64,000 bases of DNA from Zelopaecilomyces penicillatus (GCA_005765155.1 VCCP01000003.1:6324001-6388000); one strand, 5' to 3'; counted from the first letter of the stretch, positions 1 to 13,900 are shown. Translations and numbers: made by a program. The notes: generated by a model from the sequence alone, not told the origin.

Positions 1-2387
1 TCTTGTTTTGGTATGTTGTGTAAATGATGGAGAAGAGTTGTCTGGAAAGGGCTTGGTTTGTATCTTGTACTGTATTGGGTTTGTGAAAGATGGTTGTCAA
101 GTGTGATGGAGTTGTCGATAGAGATGTTTACCACGGGCGATGCAGGTTCTTATATACATATATGTATTGCCCACATTCATTCCCAAGCTTGTCGCTTGCT
201 AACATGTTTTCTCCCCCTTAGACCGCCAGTATCTATGGAAACCCCTTGGCCGGCCCATTTCCAACCCACATTCAGATCATTTAGACAAGCCATTGAATTG
301 CCCCAAAGAGCCATCTCTTCGGTCATCCCGCCTGAATAGTTATTCTGAGCCATCTTCGAATTGTATATTTTAATCTATTCAGAAACCGCCGGTTTCCTTC
401 ATATTCCCTTTTAGTAACATGCTACTGTAAATTTACAGCATGATATTTCTACCATTTGACCCTTAGAACCAGCCTTGTTCTACTTAACCAAAAGTTGCGA
501 GCGAGTGTCATAGTCTCCTAGTCTGTCAAAATGCTAACCACCCTGTAGAAAATAAGTTACGATTTTAGTTATGGTAGATGGTGTTTTGTAATTCTACATT
601 CAGAATGGGTAAAAACAAGTCACTGTGCGCTTCTCCAATTTCAGCGCACTGGCTGTCCATATATCAAGCCATTTGTATACTTATCAGCCTAACTAAGTTT
701 GGCAATCTGTGGTATCATTGTTTCATTCATGATATATCTGTTTATGTACACACTAGCAATGTTCCCAACACAAAGCTGGACTACCCACAGGATTTCCACA
801 TTGCGCCGAAAAGCAAAGGCGAACCGTGAATTCATTCCCAATTTCGGCCCCAGAACTAATATTAGGCAGCGCATATATGCAGAGTTTTAATATCCAGTTC
901 GTCAAAGATCCAATCATTCAAGAGTCGACAACAGCTTGCGGGCGCTCGAAGTCGCGGGCTGCCCATTCCCGCTTCAGCTCCAGCCTCGTGCAGGGGAGGC
1001 AAGATGCCGGGTATAATGATGTCCGCCTAGGTTTGATTAAAGAGAATGACAGTTGAGGAGTGTTTACGAAGGGGAAGCAGTATCGGCACTTGTTTAGCAC
1101 TTGTTTGTAGTGTTGCCATTGCTCTTGGTGTTGATGACACTCTTGACAGATTTCTCCACTTGTCTTGCTAGAATAACTACGGCTCAGTTCCAAAGACCTT
1201 CAAAACGGCATGCGCATTGATGTTCAGATAATCACAGGTAGAGATCCTCACAACGACATATATCTCATCAATTTCGGGTTGCTAAACCTTCTGAGCGCCG
1301 ATCGCGATGGGAGCAACGACAACGGTAAATCGAGATGCCGCTGGCCCTCTCTGTGCCAATGGAAATGGCCACTTTCACCTATGCTGTCGGCAGGATGCAT
1401 ATTTGGGCGGGCCGTCCCAAGTTGCTTTGTTCCCCGAACACAAAGTTCACTTAACTTCAGCCAATGCTCTTGACATAAGACCTACGTTAGGTAGCATACA
1501 AGGCAGGTGATGGGTCGACCGTGCTAGTACTGTACGACTGTTCGAATCATGATACTGAGATTTCAACTTACCGGTACTTTGATCTTTTCAAGAGCTCTCA
1601 ACCAACTAGAAAAACATCCAGCCCACTCACATTGCCGCCGCTAATAGAACGGGAGCCGGAGGCGGTGTTGCAGGCGGTGCGCGGCTCACGGGCCGAAAAC
1701 GCCCCAGCTCTTGGAGGCTTCATCGCCGACGACAAACGACAATAGTAATGATGGGGCAAGGTAAACACCGCTTACCTTGGCGCTTTGGGCTGTTGTCAAC
1801 TAGGTGAGAAAAAGACTGCGATCTGCAGCCGGCAGTTATGCTTGCATGCGGTAGTGGGGAATGTACGCCCGTAAAATGTCTAGGATGAAAAGTCAAGTGA
1901 GAGACTCCGTGACAATGAATGAATGAATGGATGAGTGACCTTCATGCTAAACAACTGTCGGCCTTGTCTAGACTAGACTCGCCGTCTCAGTCCCACCTCC
2001 CTATGTATTGTTTGCCATCCTTCTGCCACGCTTGCTCTCGTCTTTCTTTCTTGCTATTCAGAATCGTACAATTCATCAGGTTGATGAGATGGTGCTACTA
2101 TACACTGACGACACTGAAACCACTGACCGCAGGCAATTTATGGGAAAGTAATCTAAAATGGGTTAGCTGTTGATCTCCATCTCTTGAGTAGGCCCTATTG
2201 ATCACCAAAGTGAATGCCTTGTGAAGAAATATTCTTGTCTCCAAGTGTCCAGTTTCTCAATATCTTCAATCCTCTTCTTTATATTGTCTTGATATGGATA
2301 TGTTGGAAGGTGTGTCTTGTGTTACCAGCGGTAGCCGGCCTCGTAGGGGCAGAGTTCCTATTCTGTTAAATCAACCTTCTTGAGATA
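1..2387. other. Left-end region without recognisable gene
   Basis: I find no open frame here that looks like a conserved protein and no convincing set of splice-linked exons. The longest open frames are under 100 codons and lie in mixed frames. A short stretch near 1307-1510 (+) reads open with an unusual cysteine- and glycine-containing peptide, but nothing around it supports a gene. The DNA is probably 3' flank of the regulator that ends at 2388, plus intergenic sequence. Confidence 0.4.
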
Positions 2388-4895
2388 CTATTCTTCCGGA
2401 CAGTCTATTATGATATCATCAAATAAGGCCAATTCTTCAAATTTCCGAGCCACATCTTGGGCTCGAAAATCTTCTTTAGACGACATGGCGCGCTCAAAGT
2501 CCACCACACAAGAGACGGCAACACGTGCCAAATCGTGGGAGCGGCCCCGATGTTGGAGATTCTGCATAAACTCACGAGCCTCTGAAGACGATATCACGCC
2601 CGTATCCATTCCAATTGCCATGTAGGCCTGCGCAACTTTACCAATGACAGCGAAGCGAACGAAGATCTCCTTCATCCAGCCAAAGCCCAGCGCCAAGTTG
2701 AAACGCCAGCCATGTTTATCTCTATTACGCTGAAGGGTGAGATGAAGAATGTGGAGAACAGCGCCGTTGAGAATAAAGTTGTAGAATCTTGGGTCATAGG
2801 TGGTGGTGTAGTCGAGAAGAATTCTCTGCAGCTGCATTAATGATGCGTCAAAGACGGTTTGAGGGGAGCTGTCTTGCAATGAGAACGATTTCAACCTAAG
2901 TGGATTTTGTACTTCCAAAAAAGGACGGAATAAGTCGAGAACAATAATATGGAAATAGGCACTATCAAGGCCATCAAGTCAGATGCGTAACTGGCAGGTC
3001 GCAACGTAGATGGATGAAAGAATCCTACTGACTGGAGAACGGAAACATGTGGAAATCGCTGGTTTTTTCGCAGCGCGCCTTGCTCCAGATTTTTGGCCCA
3101 ACACAGCAGCTTTCGGTACTTTGACTCAGCGAATGCATATGGAATAGCATCATGTAGTGGAACTTGATGTTTGCGGTGATATAGAGCCTGTATTTCTTGC
3201 GCGATTGTCCACAATCTGCACCATGCAGGAAAGCTGTGGCCTAAATATTCTGGCTGCGGATGAGTAGGCCAACCGCCTGGGTTGGCTGCCACGGATAGAC
3301 CAGGTATGGGAAGCACTGGTGGAAATGGAATTGGATTTCCCGTGAAATAGCTCGCATGAATACTAGTATAGACGACTGGATTTAGCAAATTCGGTGGTTT
3401 TAGTCCAGCCTTGAGATATATATCCTCTACAAGAAAAGGGGGGGGCTCGTCAGGAAGTTTGCTTACCTCAACCAGCTATAGCAACCCCAGGCTGCTTGGG
3501 AGTAAGCCCTGAGTTCATCAGGGGGTAGTTTGCGAAATTGATCAGAGAGTGGATGCGTATGTCGAACCCCTATGAGGCACATTCGCTCGGCCATATACCG
3601 ACTATCGGCAAATAGTTCAAGAGAAACCTCCTCTTTCCCATTCATCATAGTAGCTACACCCAAAGTCGTCATTGCGGAGATGTTGGTGGCCGAATCCGAG
3701 CATCGCTCTGCTTGCCAAAGACCCTCTGCTTCACTCAAGAAGGCGGTCGCGAGCGGAAGCGCCCTCTGATCAAAAGAGGAGAAACATAACTAAAAGTCAG
3801 GGGTTAGCATGCTGCTTACACACACACACTTATACATGGGCTATACAATTACTTACTGAAGCTAAGCAAAGGATTGAGCTAACGAGAAAGGAGGAGCAAA
3901 AGTCCCCTCGCCCTTCCACGAGGTCATCAAGGAATGTTTGCACATCAAATGTGCCAACAGTAGCGTGTTCGTTTTCAAGATATACGGAGAGTAGACTGGC
4001 CGCGTACTCGTCGCTCACAGGGACCCGGGTCCAATACTGAAAACACACGTCCCGAAGCCTTGCATCACAATACACCCGTCCAGGAAGAGGACCTGATACC
4101 GGCGACTCGTAACAGCTGTTGGTGCCCCGTAGAGGGGATGGAGGTCCGCAAATGAGGCTCTCTGTCAGGTTGCGAGTAGGCTCGATGGGAAACGTCTTAT
4201 AACTCTCAATTAAGGCATTGGTGGAGATGTGTGGAAGCACACAGCTAGTGCGCTTCCTAAATACACTATCAATGTCAATGGCCGACGTATCAATCTTTGA
4301 TAACGCGGGGTAGACATTCCCATGGAGCACTGTCAACTCAAGTTCCAAACTAGATTGGATAAACGGCAACGTCGCACGGGCAGCGTCCTGCTCAGGCGGA
4401 CGTTTTGGTGATACAGAATGCCGGATGGAGGTCAAGACTGCGCCTACGTTGGGGGTTGACCGCAGACATAGAATTGTGGCAAGGGCTTCTTCTTCTGGTG
4501 CCGAGTGGAGATGCTGGAGAATATCCTCGTGCTGTTTCAGCTGATCCCGCAGCTGAGCAAGTTCACGGGCCAGGACTACTCTCTGCCTCGTCTCTTCTGG
4601 CTTTGTGGTCGCGTAGGTGCACGAATCGCCTCGTTGGCTGCACCTGTGACACCTTGGTCGATGACCATCGCACTACAGGGAAACAGCATATCTAGTCTCA
4701 GCAAGCCAAGTTGGAAGAATAGGTACAATAGAAGAAAGATAGAAAACGGACTGTAGTCTTTCGGGCACGGCATCTATTGCACGCAACTGAAACTCCAGAT
4801 CGCTTCTTCTTGACAAGAGGCGCACTCGACGTTTCACTGGTGGTGGTGGTTCGCTGCGACGGCGCTGGCAGGATATTTTGAAAGCCAGTTCCCAT
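2388..4895 (-). CDS. Zn2Cys6 transcription factor with fungal-specific TF domain
   Basis: This is a fungal binuclear zinc-cluster regulator, read as five exons: 4895-4752, 4672-3857, 3789-3467, 3362-3033 and 2961-2388, giving 728 residues with all phases consistent. The zinc cluster is complete, with cysteines at about 39, 42, 49, 56, 59 and 66; the first intron falls between C42 and C49. A basic linker and a short coiled-coil-like stretch (ELAQLRDQLKQHEDILQHL) follow. The middle homology region shows the family signature around AWGCYSWLSIHASYF, the LPIPG motif, and LDLFRPFL just after the fourth intron. Those family motifs decided the exon 3/4 and 4/5 junctions. Such proteins bind CGG-type sites in the nucleus. 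The target genes cannot be told from the sequence. It is divergent from the Mrp10 gene across about 430 bp. The first donor (GTCCGT) is a poor consensus, so exon 1/2 is the least certain join. Confidence 0.85.
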
Positions 4896-5326
4896 CACGA
4901 CGATGCTCGCGTAGGTGAAAAAATTGCTAATACTACATGAGCAACCCAGTTGTGCATTTGCCTACCTCTGGAGGCTATAGTATTGGTGTTTTCACTAACA
5001 AAAGGTTACTATTCGGACGATATGACTCAACTATGGCGTAATGATGATGCAACTGACTGATTGGTCTAAGTATAGGGTAGGTCAGCAGTTAGCCTAAGAT
5101 AGACAGACAGAGAGCAATTGTACTCCTCACATGATGTTCCACGTGACTCTACATACCTGAGCCGCTCCACCAAAGCTCATCGCATCTCAAGTTCCACTCC
5201 ATGGCCAAATTGCAGCCCGCGACGACCTCAAAAAACGCCGGTACCATCACCCGTGTCTCAATACCCGAAAATCCAACCTCCCATTCGCAAACCACCCGTT
5301 AAATAACACACCACCAATCAGCCGAA
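4896..5326. promoter_or_regulatory. Shared divergent upstream region, Zn2Cys6 regulator / Mrp10
   Basis: About 430 bp separate the two start codons, so both promoters must lie here. I see no clear TATA box close to either start. The Mrp10 side is pyrimidine/CA-rich just upstream of its ATG. Confidence 0.4.
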
Positions 5327-5866
5327 ATGCCTGGAGGCCACAAACCAATCAGGCTGCCGCCGTTGAAGACGCTACGTGTGCACAATCCTAAGCGCCAGGT
5401 CGAGAATCCGTGCATTGCCATCATGTCTAGCGTTCTTGGTGTGTCTTTCTACCTTGCTCTATTTCCTCCATAGGAATTACACACCTTTTGATTATCCAAT
5501 GCTTCATGCTGGGCCTCGTCTTGCGACTCAATTGGCTCAATTTGATTTGGAGGCTTTTGGGAGTTACATTCTTAGCTCTTTCTTCGCCGTTGCCCTCTCC
5601 GTTGAGATCAAACTTTACCCACACATCACACTCAGCACAAACTATTCAATTTGCTACCAAGACCTGTAAACTAACAATCTCATTCTTTCGCGAAAATAGC
5701 TTGCTGGGCCTCCGCCGGATACAACGCCTCCGGCTGCGCTGCCATCGAGACCCAACTACGGCGATGCATGGACGGACCTGCTCCGCCTCCCGCCGCCCAC
5801 AACACAATCAATCACCATCTTTCCCGCATGCAGAAATACGTCATTAGCCCGCGCAAGCAAAATTAA
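5327..5866 (+). CDS. mrp10: Mitochondrial small-subunit ribosomal protein Mrp10 (CHCH domain)
   Basis: This small gene is visible only after splicing: exon 1 is 5327-5438, exon 2 is 5700-5866, and the 261-nt intron runs from GTGTGT to AATAG, giving 92 residues in frame. The start shows the family hallmark (KPIRLPPLKTLRVHNP), followed by ENPCIAIMSSVLACW and GYNASGCAA. Two CX9C pairs are present (CIAIMSSVLAC and CAAIETQLRRC), the twin CX9C signature of proteins imported through the Mia40 pathway. The C-terminus has the conserved NTINHHLSRMQKY stretch. Mrp10 is a component of the mitochondrial 37S ribosomal subunit and is normally 80-100 residues, so the length fits. It is probably a constitutive housekeeping gene. 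Confidence 0.9.
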
Positions 5867-7648
5867 AACGAAATAAAGCCAACAAAGAGACGAAGAAAAA
5901 AGAGTCAAAAAAAGGAAAGCGAAAGCGGAGAGAATCCCTGAATTGTCAAGATCATCGCATATACCCTCCTCCCCTATCGACTTGCAGGGCATCCGCATAT
6001 GTATAAACGCCAGAGTCCTGTTTTCCCCGGCTGCGAATCTAGGAAGCCGTCCCCCTCAGGAGTCCTGCACCTGGAAAGCTTTCTCTTGCTGAGAGATTGC
6101 CGTCACACATGACCTTCTTGACGATGAATGGAGTTTGGTAATATGGGAAGCAACATTGAACGGCTAGATGATGATTGAAAATGGTGTGCATTAGCTTGGC
6201 GTTACGACTGTTTGAATACATATTTGTACAACAGACACAGATGAGAGAACGGGGGTGGTAGAGCCGACTATCTGTCTTGTATAATGAAGATACTAATGTA
6301 CAGTATACAACAATTGACAGCGTATATAAAGCATTTTGCCGTTGAAGTTGTATCATCACTCGTTTCTCCATAGTATCCGTCATGTACAAAATGTGTTGTG
6401 ACGAAAGCCGACATTTTTCCACTCTCTACAAATCATACCATCACATTACAGACAGAAGCACTCCTCAGCCATGTTCAATTTCTCTTCACGTTGTATTCTA
6501 CCTACTCACTCGTAGGTTTACGTACGTACGCACCAAGCACACCCCACCACCCTTAGCAAAACCCCTTTCTTTGTTTGCACTTCGAAACCATTTCTTTCTT
6601 TCTTTCCTCCGTCTATCCAGTTAAATTCTTGCTCGCAATAAAAAAGAAAATCCAAACTCAAAAAAATCCATTCTAGCAACGCAAAGAGAGAATAAAGGGG
6701 GTGAGTGAGAAGATATAGAAATAGAAAAGAAAAGAAAAAGAGAGGGAGAAAGATGACCAAAAGGCGGAGGGAAGAATAGTCATCTGTTTTTAAAGTCGAG
6801 AGGCAGTAGGTAGACGAAGAAAGAAGAAGAAGAAGAGGGAGAGAAAAAAGGAGGCACGGAAATGGACAAGGGTTTTGAACAAAATGCTGCTTTCTGCTCA
6901 GCCGAAAAAAATGCGCCGTGTTGATTACTTGCATCTTTCATGTTGTTCCCCTGTTTCAAAGAAGAAGAAAGTCTTCCAGTTGTCGGTGTTCCCGGCGCCA
7001 TAAGCCATAAAAAACGGAGCAATAAGTCGAGAAAGGAGCTCGGTCCGGTTGCATGATTCCAAAAGAAAAGTGTGTTCCCAAGAATAGGCTAGGTCTTTTC
7101 AGAGATGGAAAGTCCAGAAGGACTGAGTGACTGGAGTGAGTCTCTCCAAGGGCGTTGGCCAAAAGTCTTGGATGCTATATTCATAATAAAATGAGGCTGA
7201 ATAGTGCTATTGCTAGGCAGTCAATTCTAGAGAATTTGCCAGGTCAAAGATGAAATAAGAGGGATGTGTGCCGTCAATCCCTGACATTATATGGTCGTAA
7301 AGAGAAAACTCGCCGCCAGGGGCGGGAGGTACCGCCAGGTTTGCGTGTCTGAAAGTACGGGGCGGTGAGGTAGTTTTGACGTGGTTGTACGAGAAAAAGC
7401 AGGGGAAATGTTTTCCTCGGGTCGGTTTTGTGTAAAGAAGTATGCATTGTTGTATGCACAAGTCGCAATGTCGTGTCTATTTGGTGGTTGTGAGGCGTTC
7501 ATCTAAACAAGCCTCCAACCTCTCGTTACAGTTTTGCCGTGTCGTAGTGCTAGAACAAAAACAATAAAAGAAGAAAGAACAATGAACCCATGCGCCAATA
7601 ATACGAATGCGTTGAATGTTGTCACAGCATGAATAACTCTTGGCTCTT
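5867..7648. other. Intergenic between Mrp10 and cdc24 with long purine/pyrimidine tracts
   Basis: The two genes converge here. From about 6590 to 6860 the plus strand shifts from a CTTT-rich to a long GAAA/GAGA-rich tract. Open frames in it are low-complexity Leu/Ser/Phe translations and do not look real. The region most likely holds 3' untranslated sequence of both genes. Confidence 0.4.
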
Positions 7649-10600
7649 TCAACACGGCTCGCCCCCGATGCAGAAGAGCTCTATCTCTCCTACACCGCCA
7701 GAGTACATGTTCTTAACGCCTTCACGCCACTCCATGAAAGCAATTTGAATGTCATCATCGCTCTCAATCGTTACAAAGTCGCCGTCCTCGTCTCGGTATC
7801 GTAGCTTCAACAGTCCCTTGCCAACACTGCTGTTCATGAACCGCGCCAACTTGGCATCGATTCGGTCAATAAGCGATTGATATGTTATGTTAAACGCAAC
7901 TACCAGCGTAACGTAATTACCGCTATCGCAGTTGACACGGACCTTGAGCTGGGTAGGCAACGGCATTTCTGGACTAGCCAGCGGATTAACAGATGGTGGC
8001 GGAAGAAACGATCCTGTTCCAAGACCTGGCGATACTGTTCTGTGATTAGCCATGGCCGAATCAACACGTAGCATATTTCCAGGAGCTGGCCCCGGTGTAT
8101 TCTGTCGAGGGTACATTGGCTGGGCCGGGAAATGTGCCATTGTGCCACCCAGGCTGCCTGAATGCTTGTGCATTCGTTCGCGCTGGGCTCCGGGACTCTG
8201 GGTGCTCGTCCTGACTGGCAGTCCATTAGGCGAGCCTGTTTGGGACCTCGGGATATTGCTGTCATGTGCGGGGTGGAGGTGTTGAGGAATACCAGGCACA
8301 GCCGGTACGGTACCCTGGCTCTGTTGTCGTAGTCGTGGGATTGACCCAGGTCCATTGGCGTCGGGAGTGCTATATGACCGACTTCGTTGCTGCTGGGCAG
8401 CGCTCTGATTTTGCGTTGCCATGGCCGGTAACGAAGGACCTCGGGGGTTTCTTTCAATCATAGCATACATGTTAGATGGGCTTCCATCGCGAGAAGGGAC
8501 ATGGGGTAGAAGTGGTGGAGTATACCGGTTATTATCTTCCCATGACGGCTGGGGGGTTCCCGCCTTGGGGAATGGGTAGGCACCAGATGGGAAGATACCA
8601 CTAGTGGTGCTAGTCCTCGAGGAAGCAGGCGAGTCCCCGATGGGAGAAAAATAGCTCTCTCCGCCACGCATCCCAGGAGATAGGGCACCAGAGCTCTGCT
8701 GGGTCTGGAGACTCAATGGTGTTGGCGGTGGGGGCAATGGGAATCGTGGGGGCGGCGCTCTAACCATGCCTGCTAGAGACTGGGAGCTATCGCCTGTCGT
8801 CGATCGTTGTCGCAAGTTTGTACTTGACGAGGTTCTCGGTAAAATACCACTAAGAGATGAGACCGACATGGGGAACTGCGCAGGTGCAGTTGCTGGTCCG
8901 TAGTCTTCATCCTCTTCCTCTTCATGTTGCAGGTAGGGATTCTCCAGTCCGCCGGCATGGTCTCTTGTCCACGCAAAATCGGTTGCAATACCCTCGGGGC
9001 TCAATGACGCTCGTGGCGCGCTGTCTTTTCGTTGTATCTCGAGTCCAACGGCCCATTTCTTCATAGTCTCTTCATTGAGAAACTTGATGGTGAAATTCTC
9101 CACGCCAGGGTCCCCTTTCCACCAGATCTGAACACTATGAGACCCTATTTAGGAGAAAGCAAAATGTTAGCCCAAAAGAGAGAGAGAGAGAGAGAAAAGA
9201 ATTGCTTGGAAACCTAAGTGGACGCACCAGGTTTTGAAAGGGACACGATATCAGTCACGTTAGTCATGAAAATCCTGCCTTTCAGCTGTAATTTGGCGTT
9301 CTTGTTTCGAGGTTTGGGCCCAGAGGATCGAGCCTTATCCTTCTTATCTTTGGTTTTGTTGGTTGACACTTCCTTACAGCACAATAAAATGCACTCGAAA
9401 AGGTAGATTTCATACTAGAAAGAGCTAATGTTAGTTGCCATTTTCAGCCGCAAGTCAATGCAATTGCAAACTTACATCCTTCTCCTGATCGCTCTTCCCA
9501 GTAAGAACACCGTAAACGCCGTGCAAGAGCAGCTTTCCGAATTGTTCCACCTTATGAGACTTCCAGTCGTCTACTCTGACGATGAGTTCTTCCAGAGACT
9601 CATCCAAAAGGTCTCGATTGACAGCTTCGTTTGCTTTCTGCAAGACACGTTCAGCGGCTTCGCATCCGGACATCAGATCATCCTTGGTTTCAGCATCCTC
9701 TGTCTTCTTATGCAGATCCTGGCACAGAGAGTTAGCATTCTATGAGCGTAAAAGCCGACTGTCCGGCTCACCTTTAGTAACAATGGATACTTGACCAACC
9801 GCTGCATGGGCTTCAGCAGGAATCCATCCAACGTGTTGAAGTCAGCGGCGACAGGGTGTTCCGACAGCTGAATATTGTCAAAGGCCTGATTCGCAAGCTG
9901 GGCCGCCTTCCTTTGGTTCGCAATGAATGGCTGGTAAATATCGAACGCGTCTTCATAAAAGCAAAACGGTGAACCCCATCTCTGAGACGCAGTAGGCATC
10001 GAATTTGTTGTTTCAACTCTAATGAGAAAGCGTCGCTGAAAATCAAGAATGGCGTTGATGTTAAGAAATATCTGGTGGACAATGTCTCCTTGTATCACTC
10101 CTTTTTGTTCCAACGTCGTCTTTAAGTCGTGAAGGTTCTCCAAGTCTTGCACATACTTGCGCTCAGTGTCAACCAGCTCTTTCACGATATGATCGCGGTA
10201 GCTCATTTGTGTACTAGCCGGTGCGCTTGTGAGCTCATCTTCAGGATATGGCTGCAACTGCATGAGAAGGCCACGTTGTTCGGCTAAATCTAGCACGTAG
10301 TTTACAACTTGAGTTACCTAAAGATGTCATCAGTGAGCATGCCGCTTAGGCTTTAGAAGGGGCATATCATAGGGCGAATAGGTGAGCCAAAGGACTTGAT
10401 AACGCAGACTGACCTTGACAAAGCCACTAGTATCATTTCCCATCAAATCAGTAATGACAAAACTCTCGGCGGGCAACACTCGAAGCTCCTTCATACAAGC
10501 CTGGACAAACTTGAAGATGGCAATCTTGGACTTTTTAGACTCGGAGGCATTCTGATCATCTACAGTCAAGGGTTCAGCCGGCTGCAGAGAATTGTAGATA

Positions 10601-10989
10601 GCCAAGAGCGGGTAGCCTGTCCGGAGAAGGTTCCATAGAGGATCGACTGGATCCATGGGATCAAGTTGTTCAAGAAACGGGTCAAATCCGGGCACCTGGG
10701 ACAGTCGCTGCTTCAGAGAAATGCATATTTGATAGAGAGATCGCGAAGCGTCGGCTTTCTGATTGATGATGTTACCCGTAGCCATGATAGGACCGCCATT
10801 AGGTCCAATGGTAGCGGCACTGCCGAGCGAAGTGAGTGATGTCGTGGAGCCAGTGTAGGCTGTTGAGCCCGACAGCTGACTGGCGCGCGGCGCACTACCC
10901 ATGCTGTGCTGTGGCAAGCCTCCGACTCCGTTCGTGTGGGATTGGAATGTCGGAGCGGTGTTCGTTCGGAGGAGTGGCGCATGAGCCAT
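7649..10989 (-). CDS. cdc24: Rho guanine-nucleotide exchange factor Cdc24
   Basis: Five exons (10989-10414, 10317-9772, 9718-9476, 9414-9228, 9144-7649) join in frame to 1015 residues. Family knowledge: Cdc24 activates the GTPase Cdc42 to set polarity and hyphal tip growth. Domains seen in order are a Ser/Thr-rich N-terminus; a calponin-homology-like region (about 85-190, around LYQICISLKQRL and DPLWNLLRTGYPLLAIYNSL); a DH exchange domain (about 233-410, with LVDTERKYVQDLENLHDL and LLKPMQRLVKYPLLLK); a PH domain split over exons 3-5; a long Pro/Ser-rich linker; and a C-terminal PB1 domain (from about 920; acidic RYRDEDGDFVTIESDDDIQIA) that would bind the Bem1-type scaffold. Introns are 53-97 nt. 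The start ATG is followed directly by conserved sequence. The leader is strongly CT-rich on the coding strand. Confidence 0.95.
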
Positions 10990-13900
10990 GTCCTTTTACT
11001 CCATTCGCAGTGTGCCTAAGTAGCACAAGTAGGGATTGCCCTTGGGAGGACAGAGGAGGACACTTTGAATGGCCGACAAAATACTGACGACGGAACCGAG
11101 GGTCGAGTGTCAATGAGGAGGTGGGGCGGACTCCTAGGAGAGCGGAAGGCAAATTGTGTCGTCGAGTCGATCAATCGTAGATTCGTTCCCGCGCGAAGCA
11201 GCCTCTGGTCATTCACCGGGGAATGCCGCTACGGGCGAATCTGGCGGGTATCCTTTACGTGCAGTCAAGCAGCAGCTTGATCGCTACCTCGAACCATGCG
11301 CTGGATACGCGTGGCGGCTAGTTCTCTGTTGGCGAATCCCCTGAGAATCGAAGAGTCGACGGGGCGATGCAGGGCAGCGGTGATGTCGCAGAACAGTGAG
11401 ACCGTCGGGGTCAAAGGAGATGAAGCAGGCTGAAGTCGAACACAGAGAAATAGACGCCAAACGGAGGAGGAATGTTGGAGAGATGCAAAGTTGCGAACGG
11501 CGGCGCTGGGTCAGGGTCGCTGGGCTGGGGCGGTACCGAGAAACGGGGAGGTCGGGGTGGGTTAGTTGCCTCGTGGCAGACGGTACAGGGGGGGTCGGAT
11601 CGGAAAGTGAGGATGGGAGGACGGGAGCCTTGCGATGAAGTGGGAGGTCGACCGTGGATGATGAGACGAGGAGTATAACGTAGCCGATGTATGCCAATGT
11701 GCAAAGCACGACGAAGAAGAAGAACAGAGTATGCAGTATGCAGAGTTGTAATGGTACTGGTGGTGGTGGTGGTTGAGGAGCCGGTTCGGGTGCGGGGATG
11801 CAGAGACGCAGCGATGCAGAGACGCAGAGATGCAGAGGCCCAGAGGGGAGGGGCTCGCGAGTCGGTGAGGTCGAGGCCGACGGCGGAGGAGGCTGTCGTC
11901 GTGATGATGGTGATGGGAGGTGAACTGGCGATGGCAAGACTGGCGATGGTGATGTTGTCGGCAGCGGTGCGAACCAAGCCTAACCAGACGCCAGATCGAC
12001 GTGGGAGGAAAATGGAAAAAGGCAGTTGAGTGGCACAACCTTAACACACACCCACACACTGACTGGTACGAGGCTCGAGGCGGCCGACGCTGATGAGGGT
12101 TGATGCGAAGTGGAGGGGCTACAGTGGGCGGTCCCAGCAGAGGTTGGTACTAAACAACCCAAGACACCATCCACCACACCACCCAAGCAGGGAGGGGGCC
12201 CCTAAGGCCACCCTAAAGCACTACCCCTGCTGCCCCTATCACTGCAGTAGTAGGTATGGAAGGTATTGGTGCCCGCTTGAAGGCACCAGCAAAGTACCAA
12301 AGTCTCTGCGCTCATCATGCCAGCGGCCAAGGTACCTTGCATGTCGTCAACAGCCACTCATCATCTGGATTGACTTGACTAGACTTTTGACTGACCGACC
12401 TATACGTGCAACTTCACAGCGCATGGACTAGAGGCATTAGGAGAGGTCACAGCACATCCAGCTCGGTGTGCAGAGACAGGTACATAATTAGCCCAGACAC
12501 TCAAGATGAGACAACACAAACCATTGTCCACTCTTGGTTTATTTTGGTCATTTTTGTTGTTGCTGTTGTTGTTGTTGTTATCATTATTATTAACCGTACT
12601 TCTTATTGTGATGAGCAGGTGTCACCTTTTTTTTTTGTGTCGGGCATTGGGCTTGGGCCGCCGAATGGACGGACACTTAGTTTGTTCTGTTTCATGTTAG
12701 CCAGAGCTGGCGCTAGGCCTCCTCGGGCTTAATCATCCGTCGCAAAAGAAGCAACGGCCCTCTCGTTGTCTTCTCCATGAGCCCATGAGAGAAACCCCCA
12801 TCTAGGTACCTTGGGTAAATGATAGGTAAGGAGACTGGAGTATGAGAGATATTAATACTACCGGTACTACATATGTTCTGGTAGAAGGATCGCCGTGCAC
12901 CCAATTGGTAGTGATTGCTTGCCTCCCTCTCCACAGTCGAACAGTTGCGCTCAAATTCCAATCAAATTGTTTCTTACAGTGGCGTAGGGCGGTTTGGCGT
13001 TGCGGTATTCGCATGAAGTGGCTTTTCAGCCCAGAATCAATGCAGAGAGCTTCACACTTCCATCATGCACGGCTGTGCTTTGTGCTTGGGACTGAAGTCA
13101 CACCGTACAATTCTTACACACTCAACTCCAGATAACAGCATCACAACGGGTGTTCCTACGATTCCCTCCCAGCATTAGTGGCCCCAGACAAGCGATTTCT
13201 TTTCACCGCCTCTGCCAGCGTGTCCGTCGGCCAATGCCGTGTGCCTGCCTACAAACTCGCTGATGGAGAGGCCCGACGACTTGCCGCCTGAATGATAACC
13301 ACCAACCAGGGCGCCTCTTCTTGGTCGGCCATTGGCTCTGGGGGGTAATTTGTGCTGGTTCTCACGGCTCTCACACGACGTCTCAACATGGAGGGCAGCT
13401 CGCTCCTCCATTCGTTCTCACAGACCCTTTCTATTGCAAGCGCCGGACAGCCAAGTGGCTGGCATTTCTTCTCCCCCCGCCCTCCAAAACACCCACAACC
13501 TCCTAGGTGACCATAGATTGACGGCACCGTAATACCGAAGAGGCGGCGGCTACGCAGCCCCAAATTTAGACCCAAGCCAAGTAGCATAATGGCCAATGTG
13601 CTGGGCCGCATCGTTTGGAAATAATGGCCATGTCTATCGCCACGCCGCATGCTGCAATCGCCACGATGAAGATAACAGGCCGCATGGCATCTTTTTGGAA
13701 ATACAGATGATTGAACGAGTAATTACCTATTAGGCAGTGGCGCTCAAAAAGCCATCATGGTTGCGGGTATCCCATCCAGCCTTCAAACTCCATATCCAGT
13801 GCTACCCTACAAAACAGACGGCACATTTCGGCCGAAATCAAAGACATGGCTTTGATGGGCAATTTCGTGCAGGCTTGATGAGCAAATTGGTAACACGGGT

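Noticed and set aside
1210..1510. Open frames with a His/Cys-containing segment in the left end
   Set aside because: Short, overlapping in two frames, no start context or partner exons.
6518..6934. 138-codon Leu/Ser/Phe-rich minus-strand frame
   Set aside because: Translation of a polypyrimidine tract; no conserved features and poor start.
11284..12059. Minus-strand open frames of 165-217 codons rich in Pro, Ser, His and Arg
   Set aside because: Low-complexity translations of a CT-rich tract in all three frames, best explained as the cdc24 leader.
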